A stretch of 52,278 nt of DNA from Candidatus Poribacteria bacterium (GTDB taxonomy: Bacteria; Poribacteria; WGA-4E; WGA-3G): positions 1 through 52,278 of the forward strand of contig JAPOZO010000065.1 in the NCBI GenBank assembly GCA_026706025.1, given 5' to 3'. Of this stretch, positions 41,457-50,075 are shown piece by piece. Below the pieces are notes generated by a model. That model was not told the DNA's origin. It ran no database searches and was given only the letters and a program-made list of their open reading frames with translations. Both the position numbers and the translations under genes were made by a program. Every line of letters begins with the position of its first letter. Position 1 is the first letter of the stretch.

Positions 41457-43319
41457 ATGAAACATTTCTGTGCGAAATGTGCGTATATCCTGATATGTCA
41501 GTTTGTTTTCGTTACGGTTGCTTTTGCAAACACTTTGATGGTTGATGAAGCAGGCAATGTCCTCGCGGAGACGGACCGCTATTTGGCACGTTTTGAAAAT
41601 GGTGTGCTGACGGACTTTCACAACAAACTCACCAACGAAACCTATACGCAAGGCGAAAGCGAAGCACTCACACGGATGAAAGCCGGACGCAGTCTAACCA
41701 TACACGAGATTACACCAGAGATAAAAAGACTCTCACCCCTTGAATGTCAACTGATCTACCGCGATACTTGGAGTGTACCAACTGACAATAACGTGGAACT
41801 CCATCTGTTTATCAGTATAGACGCAGAAACAAGCGATCTTCTTATTCGGCAAAAAGCTGTTTCAGAAACCGGTGGTATTGAACGGGTTATGTGGGGGTTC
41901 GCAAATCTTTCAGAGACAGTTGTGGATGTCATCGCGCCCGTTACAGGCGGTCAAATCCTTGTCAATCCTGATAGATACTACTATCCGCGTAAGTGGGAGA
42001 CCCCGCTTGCTATCCTTCAAGGACAACGCGGTGGTGTTTTCGTCCACAGCGACGATACACAGTTCCGCTTCAAAACACTCGAATATGAATCCGAAGGTGG
42101 TGATGATTTCGCGCTCAACTTTTGGGAAGTGCCCCATGCCCCTTTTGAGCAGGTGAAACAGATCACGACTGCCACATGGCGGTTGAACGCCTATCAAGGC
42201 GATTGGCAAGTTCCAGCACTTCTGTATAGGGAATGGATGCAGAAGGCATTGCAGCCCCCTGATCGCACAAAGATGCCCGCATGGATCAATGATATTGAAG
42301 TAGTCATCTACTACTCAAACATAGACCTCAATGTCTTAACACCGCTCAGCCAACTCGTGGATCCTGAACAAACATTAATATTTGTGCATCAATGGCGGCA
42401 CGGCGGACACGACGGGGATTTGCCGAATTATACACCCGACGCGGTGAAACCGGAGTTCGCTGACTTCGTCAAGGAGGCACACGGCTATGGTTTTAAGGTG
42501 ATGGCGCACGTGAATATGTTGGGGGTTTCAGAGTATCATCCGCTTTACGCGAAATTTGAGAAATATCAAGTCCGCGACCCGTACACGGGTGAAAAAACAG
42601 GTTGGCATTGGAAAATCCGTCACACAAATCCAGACAGTCACGCTTTTATTAATCCGGCTTCATCTGACTATAGAAAAATGTTTGTGGATATCTTAAAAAA
42701 TCTGTGGGAACGCTACCAAGTTGATGCTTTTCATCTCGATATTAGTTCACCTGTCTATAACGATAAGAATGGACTTATTGACGGGTTAACATACGCAGAA
42801 GGTAATATCTTGCTCCATCAAGAAATCAGAGACGCTATACCCGGCATCGTTCTCGGTGGTGAAGGTCTCAATGATGTCACCTTTATACATGAAAGTTTCG
42901 CAAAACGCTTTCGGATACCAGCAACAGAGATCCCGCATCCGGTTAGTTCCCTTCTGTTTTCGCCCTATACAATATCCTATGGCCGTGCCATACCCAACCC
43001 AGATCATGCACTTGACGAATACCAAGAATTTCTCCATGAATATGAAGTCTGGGATGTTTTACTTACCATTCGGATTTATGAGGTAGGCGATTTGGTAGAG
43101 CAAGACCGGCCTGAAACTTTTAAGCTATTTGAACTCGCAAGAGAACGACAAAATTATAGATTTGGAGACGTAAATGGCGATGGCATCGTCAACATCCTTG
43201 ACCTCACACTCGTCTCACAGCAAATCGGAACGCTGAATCCGAGCAATCGACGCGTAGATGTGAACAAGGATGGTGTCGTCAATATCCTCGATCTTGTGCT
43301 GGTAGCGAATGCGTTTTAG
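41457..43319 (+). CDS. Secreted glycosidase-like protein with dockerin, paralogue 2
   Basis: The 620-residue paralogue of the gene at 39220 starts with the same MKHFCAKCAYI signal peptide. It shares the N-terminal beta domain (TLMVDEAGNVLAETDRYLA), the barrel segments VMAHVNMLGVSEYHPLYA and INPASSDYRKMFVDILKN, and the acid strand QVDAFHLDISS. The dockerin pair reads DVNGDGIVNILDL and DVNKDGVVNILDL (about 571-620). The barrel diverges more than the signal peptide, suggesting a different glycan target. ATG 41457 and its leader (GAAAGAAGATGAAGTT) equal those of the paralogue, though element C sits 18 bp upstream. Confidence 0.72.
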   Translation: MKHFCAKCAYILICQFVFVTVAFANTLMVDEAGNVLAETDRYLARFENGVLTDFHNKLTNETYTQGESEALTRMKAGRSLTIHEITPEIKRLSPLECQLIYRDTWSVPTDNNVELHLFISIDAETSDLLIRQKAVSETGGIERVMWGFANLSETVVDVIAPVTGGQILVNPDRYYYPRKWETPLAILQGQRGGVFVHSDDTQFRFKTLEYESEGGDDFALNFWEVPHAPFEQVKQITTATWRLNAYQGDWQVPALLYREWMQKALQPPDRTKMPAWINDIEVVIYYSNIDLNVLTPLSQLVDPEQTLIFVHQWRHGGHDGDLPNYTPDAVKPEFADFVKEAHGYGFKVMAHVNMLGVSEYHPLYAKFEKYQVRDPYTGEKTGWHWKIRHTNPDSHAFINPASSDYRKMFVDILKNLWERYQVDAFHLDISSPVYNDKNGLIDGLTYAEGNILLHQEIRDAIPGIVLGGEGLNDVTFIHESFAKRFRIPATEIPHPVSSLLFSPYTISYGRAIPNPDHALDEYQEFLHEYEVWDVLLTIRIYEVGDLVEQDRPETFKLFELARERQNYRFGDVNGDGIVNILDLTLVSQQIGTLNPSNRRVDVNKDGVVNILDLVLVANAF

Positions 43320-43362
43320 GTTTGATTATCCTATAAATGTTCGCGTAGAACGGAGGTAACAA

Positions 43363-44109
43363 ATGTTGATGAAATTTCTAATCATTGTAACAGTCCTGTT
43401 TTTATCTCCTTTATCTGTTTGGGCAGGCACATTTCTGGAAACCTTTGACGGCAAAGATTTGGACGAATGGGAGCAAATTTGGGCGATTAAGGGACCTGCT
43501 GTCTGGGAGATTGTTGATGGTGAACTGCACGCAGAAAGTCGTGAGGCGTATATTCATTTACTGACAACTGGGGACACCACGTGGGAAGACTACACGATGG
43601 AACTTGATGTCAAACCTCTGAAAAAACATGGTATTGGCGGTATCATGATCGCTGTGCGAGTTGACGGAACTTGGTTAGTTTACTGCAGTATTTCTGATCC
43701 GGTGATTATAAGGGGGGATGATCCGCCGGTTCAAGAAAGACAAATAGGTTGTTACGCTGCCGGTTTGCACCTGCCACCACATGCCACCCTTTTCGAAGAA
43801 CTGCACCCACTTTTAAGATTAAACAGATGGTCCCATCTGAAATTAAGTGTTGAAGGCGATATCTTTACCTTCTGGCTTAATGGTGAGCAGATTATGGCAC
43901 CGACGAAACTTCTAATTTTCAAGCAGATTGATGTCTTTGCGGATTTTCCCGATTTTCAGACTGGCGGTGTCGGTTTCGGTCTCTGGAACTATACGGCAAT
44001 TTTTGATAACATCACTGTCACAGGGGATAGCGTTCCAAACAGCGGTGATTTCGCCGTAACGCCCCAAGCAAAATTGGCGACAACCTGGGGACACTTGAAA
44101 AGATTTTAG
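43363..44109 (+). CDS. LamG/DUF1080-like secreted protein 1 of 4 (type A), WGxLK tail
   Basis: The 248-residue protein has a signal peptide (ending SVWA) and one concanavalin-type beta-sandwich: GTFLETFDGKDLDEWEQIW, WEIVDGELHAES, WEDYTMELDVKPLKKHG, HLKLSVEGDIFTFWLNGEQ, IFDNITVTG. Such modules bind glycans; a few DUF1080 members hydrolyse 3-keto-disaccharides, but no catalytic residue can be assigned. The tail FAVTPQAKLATTWGHLKRF carries the WGxLK motif. Closest relative is the fourth gene of the array, not its neighbour. Confidence 0.78.
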   Translation: MLMKFLIIVTVLFLSPLSVWAGTFLETFDGKDLDEWEQIWAIKGPAVWEIVDGELHAESREAYIHLLTTGDTTWEDYTMELDVKPLKKHGIGGIMIAVRVDGTWLVYCSISDPVIIRGDDPPVQERQIGCYAAGLHLPPHATLFEELHPLLRLNRWSHLKLSVEGDIFTFWLNGEQIMAPTKLLIFKQIDVFADFPDFQTGGVGFGLWNYTAIFDNITVTGDSVPNSGDFAVTPQAKLATTWGHLKRF

Positions 44110-44143
44110 TGTCAATAGTGATAGCATTGGAAGGAGAATTATT

Positions 44144-44890
44144 GTGAAATCTGTGATGATTGTAGTGACCCTTTTCCTCCTGCCTCTTTCTGTTTGGGCA
44201 GGCACATTCCTGGATACCTTTGAGGACGGAAATTTGGACGGATGGCGGGAACTGGTTCCGTGGGACAGGGAACCGGGGTCTTGGGAGATTATTGCTGGCG
44301 GACTTCACGGGTCAGTTGATGATGGGTATCCGCGTCTATTCATAACCGGGGATGACACGTGGAAGGATTATACAGTCGAATTTGATGTCAGACCCCTTAA
44401 AAAACATGGGCGTCCAACGATCGCCATAGCGGCGCGAATTCAGGAGAAATGGTTCGTACGGTGCAGTCTTATGGAACCAGTCGTTGTATTGCCTGGGGGT
44501 GGCAATGCGCCAGAAAAAGGATGGGTGTTCTGTTCGGCTGGCAACTTGCACCGTGAAAAAGCCGATCTGCTTTTCTTTGAGCCGCATCCACTTTTAAAAT
44601 TATTCAGATGGGCACATTTCAAGTTAAGCGTTGAAGGCAGTATTTTCACCTTCTGGATTAATGGTGAACAGGTGATGGAGCCTACGGAACTTCGTATTGT
44701 TAGAAACCGCGATGGCTTTGAGGACTTCCCTGAGTTTCAGACCGGTGGTGTCGGTATCGGTCTCTCGAATTATACGGCGCGCTTTGATAACTTTACTGTT
44801 ACAGGCGATAGCATTCCCGACAGCGGCGCGTTCGCCGTAACGCCTCAAGGAAAACTGGCGACAACCTGGGGACACTTGAAAAGATTTTAG
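44144..44890 (+). CDS. LamG/DUF1080-like secreted protein 2 of 4 (type B), WGxLK tail
   Basis: GTG start with AAGGAG 8 nt upstream; the signal peptide ends SVWA. The sandwich reads GTFLDTFEDGNLDGWRELV, WKDYTVEFDVRPLKKHG, FKLSVEGSIFTFWINGEQV. It is almost a duplicate of the third gene (same DGWRE and VPWDR entry). Ends FAVTPQGKLATTWGHLKRF. The 34-bp spacer before it (GATAGCATTGGAAGGAGAA) is itself repeated before genes 3 and 4, so the unit of duplication was gene plus leader. Confidence 0.78.
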   Translation: MKSVMIVVTLFLLPLSVWAGTFLDTFEDGNLDGWRELVPWDREPGSWEIIAGGLHGSVDDGYPRLFITGDDTWKDYTVEFDVRPLKKHGRPTIAIAARIQEKWFVRCSLMEPVVVLPGGGNAPEKGWVFCSAGNLHREKADLLFFEPHPLLKLFRWAHFKLSVEGSIFTFWINGEQVMEPTELRIVRNRDGFEDFPEFQTGGVGIGLSNYTARFDNFTVTGDSIPDSGAFAVTPQGKLATTWGHLKRF

Positions 44891-44924
44891 TGTCAACGGC
44901 GATAGCATTGAAAGGAGAATTATT

Positions 44925-45674
44925 GTGAAATCTGTATCTATTATAGCACTCCTTTTTTTCTTGCCCTTTTCTGTGTGGGCAGGCACATTTCTGGATACCT
45001 TTGAAGACGGTAATTTGGACGGATGGCGCGAAGTTGTTCCGTGGGATAGAGTTCCGGGGTCTTGGGAGGTTGTTGCGGGTGGACTCCACGGGACGGGTGA
45101 TGATATATCTCTGCGTCTATTCACAACTGGGAATGATACATGGACGGATTACACAGTCGAATTTGATGTCAGGCTCCTTAAAAGAAGACCCGGGACCCCA
45201 CGTATCTCGATTGCGGCGCGGGTTCAGGAGAAATGGATAGTGCAGTGCATTATGATGGAGCCAGTAATCGTGTTGCCTGCGGGTGCGAATGTGCCAGAAA
45301 AAGGATGGGTGAATTGTTACGCTGGCAGTTTGAACGATGGAAAAGTTAAGGCACTTCTCTTGGAACCGCATCCACCTTTAAAATTATTCAGATGGGTACA
45401 TCTAAAGTTAAGTGCTGAAGGCAATATCTTCACCTTCTGGATTAATGATGAACAGGTTATGGAACCTACGGAACTACGTATTCGCAGAGACCGTGAAGGT
45501 TTTGAGGACTTTCCTGAGTTTCAGACCGGGGGTGTCGGTATCGGTCTCGCAAATTGTACGGCGCGCTTTGATAACTTTACTGTTACAGGTGATAGCATTC
45601 CCGACAGCGGCGCGTTCGCCGTAACGTCTCAGGGAAAACTTGCGACAACTTGGGGAAACTTGAAAAGATTTTAA
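44925..45674 (+). CDS. LamG/DUF1080-like secreted protein 3 of 4 (type B), WGxLK tail
   Basis: GTG start with AAAGGAG upstream. Signal peptide to SVWA, then GTFLDTFEDGNLDGWREVV, WTDYTVEFDVRLLKRRPG and LKLSAEGNIFTFWINDEQV. The insertion of two residues (RRPGTP) and the metal-free look of the surface loops separate it from gene 2. Ends FAVTSQGKLATTWGNLKRF. Confidence 0.78.
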   Translation: MKSVSIIALLFFLPFSVWAGTFLDTFEDGNLDGWREVVPWDRVPGSWEVVAGGLHGTGDDISLRLFTTGNDTWTDYTVEFDVRLLKRRPGTPRISIAARVQEKWIVQCIMMEPVIVLPAGANVPEKGWVNCYAGSLNDGKVKALLLEPHPPLKLFRWVHLKLSAEGNIFTFWINDEQVMEPTELRIRRDREGFEDFPEFQTGGVGIGLANCTARFDNFTVTGDSIPDSGAFAVTSQGKLATTWGNLKRF

Positions 45675-45705
45675 CGTCAATAGTGATAGCATTGAAAGAA
45701 GAATT

Positions 45706-46452
45706 ATGATGAAATCTGTGATGATTGTAGCGATCCTTTTCTTTCTCACCTTCTCTGTGTGGGCAGGCACCTTTTTGGAAACCTTTGATGGCAAAGCGTT
45801 GGAGGGATGGCAGGAAATTTGGGTGGATAAAGGACCCGCTGTCTGGGAGATTGTTGATGATGAACTGCACGCAGAAAGTCGTGAAGCGTATACGCATTTA
45901 CTGACAACTGGGGATAGCACGTGGGAAGACTACACTATGGAACTTGATGTCAAACCCCTAAAAAAACACGGTATTGGCGGTATCTCAATCGCTGTGCGGG
46001 TTGACGGAACTTGGTTAGTTTACTGCAGTATTTTTGATCCGGTGATTATAAGGGGTGATGATCCTCCGGTTCAAGAGGAACGAATAGGGTGTTACGCTAC
46101 CGGTTTGAAACCGCTACGTGCACATGCCATCCTTATCTCTGAACTGCACCCACTTTTAAGATTAAACAGATGGTACCATCTGAAGTTAAGCGTTGAAGGC
46201 GATATTTTTACCTTCTGGATTAATGATGAGCAGGTTATGGCACCGACGCAACTTCAAATCTTCAAGGGGATTGATGTCTTTGCTGATTTTCCTGATTTTC
46301 AAACTGGGGGTGTCGGTTTTGGGCTTTGGAACTACACGGCAATCTTTGATAACATCACTGTCACGGGTGAGAGCGTTCCCAATAGCGGTGATTTCGCCGT
46401 AACGCCCCAAGCAAAACTGGCGACGACGTGGGGACAGTTGAAGAAATTTTAG
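45706..46452 (+). CDS. LamG/DUF1080-like secreted protein 4 of 4 (type A), WGxLK tail
   Basis: Start ATG 45706 (an ATG also at 45709). Signal peptide to SVWA, then GTFLETFDGKALEGWQEIW, WEIVDDELHAES and WEDYTMELDVKPLKKHG, nearly identical to gene 1 of the array. Ends FAVTPQAKLATTWGQLKKF. The order A-B-B-A cannot come from simple repeated unequal crossing of neighbours; it needs two duplication steps or gene conversion. Confidence 0.78.
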   Translation: MMKSVMIVAILFFLTFSVWAGTFLETFDGKALEGWQEIWVDKGPAVWEIVDDELHAESREAYTHLLTTGDSTWEDYTMELDVKPLKKHGIGGISIAVRVDGTWLVYCSIFDPVIIRGDDPPVQEERIGCYATGLKPLRAHAILISELHPLLRLNRWYHLKLSVEGDIFTFWINDEQVMAPTQLQIFKGIDVFADFPDFQTGGVGFGLWNYTAIFDNITVTGESVPNSGDFAVTPQAKLATTWGQLKKF

Positions 46453-46608
46453 ATACACGGCGAAGCAGCAACCATAGGTGTCAATTTAAGAAAATAGCCT
46501 TGTGGGTCGTAGTATTGAATCAAGATTGAACGGATTGCATCAGGACGGTAAAAAAATCATAGAAAAGTGACCCTTTTTCACACACGTTGTATCAAATAGA
46601 GACAGAGA

Positions 46609-46755
46609 GAAACCCAACGTTTTTGTTTGCAAGTTTCCAAAGTTATGCTAATATGAAGTTGGGTTTCACTGCGTTCTTGATTGCGGACAATGACGTGTCG
46701 GATTTGAGAGTATTTGACGTATCATATCTATCTTCTTAGTTTCGTTCAACCCAAC
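46609..46755. repeat. REP-like GAAACCCAAC repeats
   Basis: GAAACCCAAC (46609-46618) is the exact inverse of GTTGGGTTTC (46658-46667), and GTTCAACCCAACCTAC (46744-46759) gives a third half-site. Sequences of the AACCCAAC type linked to CGTTC are widespread bacterial intergenic repeats. The surrounding 46453-46831 shows no gene. Confidence 0.55.
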
Positions 46756-46774
46756 CTACAATGCTTTTTTTAAA

Positions 46775-46803
46775 TTGACATGTGTCAAGTACCCAACTAT
46801 TTC
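46775..46803 (+). promoter_or_regulatory. Promoter with overlapping palindrome before the TolB array
   Basis: TTGACA (46775-46780), a 17-bp spacer and TATTTC (46798-46803) form a plausible sigma70 promoter just 28 bp before ATG 46832. The -35 box is half of a palindrome TTGACA-TG-TGTCAA (46775-46788), a possible operator for a dimeric repressor of the downstream array. Confidence 0.45.
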
Positions 46804-46831
46804 CATACTGAATTGCTTGGAGGATATAAAA

Positions 46832-47815
46832 ATGAAAATAAAACGGACCTATACAGCCTTTGGGATAACATTCTTGTGGAGTCTATTTCTTTTGAGCATA
46901 AATGCTTCGGCGGATACGTATATCTCCTTTAGTTCCAACCGATCAGGGAACTATGACATTTATGTCATGGATATATTTGGAAACAATCTACGCAACTTGA
47001 CGAATCACCCCGCTTATGACGGTGACGTAACATGGTCACCCGACGGACGTTCTTTCGCTTTTGTGTCGAACCGCGATGGACACCGCGAGATCTACATTAT
47101 GGATGTCGATGGGATAGCAACTCGACGATTGACAAATCATCCAGAGGAGGCGGCCCAACCGGACTGGTCGCCTGATGGAAACTGGATCGTATTCACGTCG
47201 GACAGAGAGAGCAGAGAAAACTATGATATCTACAAAATAGGTGTCAATGGTAGAAACCTACAACGACTCACTAAACATAAAGCATACGATTCGGCACCGG
47301 CGTGGTCGCCAGATGGGAAGCAGCTTGCCTTCTCTTCCTATCGCGATGGAAGTATGGGTATCTATGTGATGAATGCCGACGGAAAACATCTCGAGCGCGT
47401 TAAACAGGTAGAGGCAGGCGGAGTATCTCCGAGCTGGTCGCCTGATGGGAAACAGCTGGCTTATTCTTCAAGTTTTGCGGGCATTGGTATCTACGTTATG
47501 GATATGCGTCAGAAAGATGTGCGCCGCGTGACACCTATGGGCATTTGGAGTCGGCACCCAACGTGGTCACCCGATGGTGATTGGATTGCCTACGATATGG
47601 AACCTGAAAAGCAGTGGGGCAACCCGAAGGAGTTGGATCAAAACATTTATATCGTCAGTGCTGACGGCGGTAGACCTCGCCAAATCACAGTGGATGCGGG
47701 AAAAGATCGTGATCCTGCGTGGGTCCCGGAGGCATTTTTCTCAGTATCCCCGAGCACGGAGAAGCAGACAACGTTATGGGGTAGACTCAAGCAAGCAGAA
47801 AACACTGTCAAGTAA
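46832..47815 (+). CDS. TolB-like beta-propeller protein, array member 1
   Basis: ATG 46832 has GGAGG (46819-46823); a longer in-frame reading from 46775 would run through the promoter and is rejected. A signal peptide (ending NASA) precedes TolB/PD40 blades with strong periodicity: YDIYVMDIFGNNLRNLTNHP, VTWSPDGRSFAFVSNRDG, PDWSPDGNWIVFTSDRE, PAWSPDGKQLAFSSYRDG. It ends FSVSPSTEKQTTLWGRLKQA, the WGxLK tail. Classic TolB partners (Pal, TolA) are not nearby; the propeller is probably a surface or periplasmic binding module. Confidence 0.82.
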   Translation: MKIKRTYTAFGITFLWSLFLLSINASADTYISFSSNRSGNYDIYVMDIFGNNLRNLTNHPAYDGDVTWSPDGRSFAFVSNRDGHREIYIMDVDGIATRRLTNHPEEAAQPDWSPDGNWIVFTSDRESRENYDIYKIGVNGRNLQRLTKHKAYDSAPAWSPDGKQLAFSSYRDGSMGIYVMNADGKHLERVKQVEAGGVSPSWSPDGKQLAYSSSFAGIGIYVMDMRQKDVRRVTPMGIWSRHPTWSPDGDWIAYDMEPEKQWGNPKELDQNIYIVSADGGRPRQITVDAGKDRDPAWVPEAFFSVSPSTEKQTTLWGRLKQAENTVK

Positions 47816-47828
47816 CCACTGTATTATA

Positions 47829-48002
47829 ACCCAAGTTGCTACTAACAGATTTTGCCTACTTCGGAAAGGTTTTTTGTCTTTTTTCCCACCCCGTGGGGGG
47901 TTTTTGCTTGGGTGTTTCTTCAATATATCTATAGAAAGCAAGATATTCAAATACCTGCACTCCAGCGGAGTGCTATGTGTATAAAAAGGTAGCAACTTGG
48001 GT
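47829..48002. mobile_element. MITE-like element D, 174 bp, with 7-bp target duplication
   Basis: Perfect 14-bp terminal inverted repeats ACCCAAGTTGCTAC (47829-47842) and GTAGCAACTTGGGT (47989-48002), flanked by direct repeats TATTATA (47822-47828 and 48003-48009). Equivalent spacers of the array (e.g. CTGCATTATAGGAGG at 52086-52100) show the unfilled site. The interior carries GTTTTTGCTTGGGTGTTT (47900-47917) and a GC hairpin followed by CTATGTGTATA. It sits 11 bp before a ribosome-binding region and splits member 1 from member 2. Confidence 0.82.
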
Positions 48003-48019
48003 TATTATAGGAGAAATTT

Positions 48020-48979
48020 ATGAATATAAAGCGCACGCGAACTTATATGATATTAGGAATGGCATTATTGCTAAGTATGCGTCTATTCGCCAACAGCGGC
48101 TGGGCGGATGAACGTGAGGTCCTCTCTTTTGTTTCTGTAGAAGACAGAACGCGTCCCATTATTCTTATGGATACCCAAGGGAAGATCCTCCAAGAACTCG
48201 TTATCCCGGACTTGACACAACTGTCTATGAGTTGGTCTCCTGATGGACGTTCATTTACCTATCATGCCATTCACAATCAAGTACCTAATCTTGACTTTGA
48301 CATTTATGTGATGGATGTGGAAACACAGACAAGCCGTCGATTGACGCTTGATGATGGTTTGGATATATGGCCCGCTTGGGCTCCGAATGGGAAGTGGATT
48401 TCGTTCGCCTCAAACCGCGCCGGAACGTCCAACCTTTATAGAATGGATGTAGATGGCGGAAATTTAATGAAATTGACGGATGGGATAGGCTACGATAAAA
48501 CCGCTTGGTCTCCAGACAGTCAATGGATCGCCTTTACTTCAAGAGCCGCCCTTTTTGTGATGACTGCTGAAGGAAAAAAATTGAAGAGGCTCACGGGGAA
48601 TGCACACGGCGTTGACTGCACATGGTCACTGGATGGCGAAAAGATTGCTTTCTCCGCAAATAACGGAATTTTCAGCATTGGTGTCAATGGAAAGAATTTG
48701 CGCCAACTCACACAACTCGATCAAAGGGTATGGTCTCTTACGTGGTCGCCGAGTGGGGAATGGATCGCCTATCGTTTGACAGACGTATTCGATGATTTGG
48801 TCGTCGGGGTCGTAAACACAGTAGATAGTAAGCGGGGGGGAGTGCTTGAGGCGACGCGAGGATTAAAACCTCTTTATCTTGATTGGGTCCCGGAGGCATT
48901 TTTCTCAGTATCCCCGAGCACGGAGAAGCAGACAACGTTATGGGGTAGACTCAAGCAGACAGAGAATACTTCTAAGTAA
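48020..48979 (+). CDS. TolB-like beta-propeller protein, array member 2
   Basis: The 319-residue product has a signal peptide (ending NSGWA), then blades including MSWSPDGRSFTYHAI, PAWAPNGKWISFASNRAG, TAWSPDSQWIAFTSRA. The tail FSVSPSTEKQTTLWGRLKQT equals that of member 1 nearly letter for letter, while the N-terminal blades are diverged, hinting at gene conversion of the 3' ends. AGGAGA is upstream, just beyond element D. Confidence 0.8.
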   Translation: MNIKRTRTYMILGMALLLSMRLFANSGWADEREVLSFVSVEDRTRPIILMDTQGKILQELVIPDLTQLSMSWSPDGRSFTYHAIHNQVPNLDFDIYVMDVETQTSRRLTLDDGLDIWPAWAPNGKWISFASNRAGTSNLYRMDVDGGNLMKLTDGIGYDKTAWSPDSQWIAFTSRAALFVMTAEGKKLKRLTGNAHGVDCTWSLDGEKIAFSANNGIFSIGVNGKNLRQLTQLDQRVWSLTWSPSGEWIAYRLTDVFDDLVVGVVNTVDSKRGGVLEATRGLKPLYLDWVPEAFFSVSPSTEKQTTLWGRLKQTENTSK

Positions 48980-49002
48980 CCGCCGTGTTACAGGAGGAAT
49001 TT

Positions 49003-50052
49003 ATGTATATGAAACGCTTGCGATTTTATGTGGTATTAGGGATGGCGTTGTTGCTAAGTGGCAGCCTATTCGTCAACAGCGCGTGGGCGGCAGCGGCTGA
49101 GATCATTTCTTTTCTCCCCAGAGGGAACGGAGAGCGTTCCATCCATTTCATAGATACCCAGGGCAAACTCCTTCAAGGATTGATGGTGGGTCCTGGACGT
49201 ATAAGCAGCTTCAGCTGGTCCCCTGATGGGCATTCGATTGCCCACGGTTCTAATCAGGATGGGGATCCTGATATTTATGTGAGGGATGTGAGAACAAATG
49301 TAGCACGTCAGTTGACGTTCCACGATAGTCGAGATATATGGCCCGCTTGGTCGCCGAATGGGAAGTGGATCGCATTCATCTCCGAACGTGACGGGGAGAT
49401 GGACATCTACAGAATGGATGCAGATGGCGCAAATGTGAAGCGGCTGACGAGCCGGGGCGACTGCAAAAGACCGGCTTGGTCGCCAGACAGCCAATCGATT
49501 GCCTTTAGTGCATCCAAGAAAGATGAAGAAATAGGATCCGATATTTATGTCATGAGTGCTGAAGGAAAAGGGTTGAGGCGGCTCGCAGATACATCTGCCA
49601 GTGTCTGCGCATGGTCGCCGGATGGTAAAGAGATCGCTTTTATTCCACCTGGAGATGCTGTCGGGGGTACTGCGCTCTTCAGTATTGACATAAATGGCAA
49701 AAACATGCGTCAACTCACCCGGTTGTATAAAGGGTGGACATTAATCACTTCACCGGTATGGTCCCCGCGTGGCAAATGGATTGCCTATATTTTGACTCAA
49801 ATGCCAGAAGCATTGGTCGAAAGATTGCTCGGAGGGGAGCGGATTCCGGCAGATGAAGTTTCCGCTAACGCGGTCCTCTGTATCGCCAATACAGAAGACG
49901 TTGGGGGTGGGGAACCCATCGAAATGCCAAGAGGATTAGTACCTGGTCATCTTCAGTGGATGCCGGAGGAATTTCTCTCTGTATCCCCGAGTGCGGAGAA
50001 GCAGATAACATTTTGGGGGGTGCTCAAGCAGACCGAGAATATTTCTAAGTAA
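49003..50052 (+). CDS. TolB-like beta-propeller protein, array member 3
   Basis: ATG 49003 follows AGGAGG (48992-48997). The 349-residue product has a signal peptide (ending NSAWA), blades FSWSPDGHSIAHGSNQDG, PAWSPNGKWIAFISERDG and PAWSPDSQSIAFSASK, and an extra insert in the last blades (RLLGGERIPADEVSANAV). Ends LSVSPSAEKQITFWGVLKQT. The 23-bp spacer to the next gene repeats the one before it. Confidence 0.8.
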   Translation: MYMKRLRFYVVLGMALLLSGSLFVNSAWAAAAEIISFLPRGNGERSIHFIDTQGKLLQGLMVGPGRISSFSWSPDGHSIAHGSNQDGDPDIYVRDVRTNVARQLTFHDSRDIWPAWSPNGKWIAFISERDGEMDIYRMDADGANVKRLTSRGDCKRPAWSPDSQSIAFSASKKDEEIGSDIYVMSAEGKGLRRLADTSASVCAWSPDGKEIAFIPPGDAVGGTALFSIDINGKNMRQLTRLYKGWTLITSPVWSPRGKWIAYILTQMPEALVERLLGGERIPADEVSANAVLCIANTEDVGGGEPIEMPRGLVPGHLQWMPEEFLSVSPSAEKQITFWGVLKQTENISK

Positions 50053-50075
50053 CTGCCGCGTTACAGGAGGAATTT

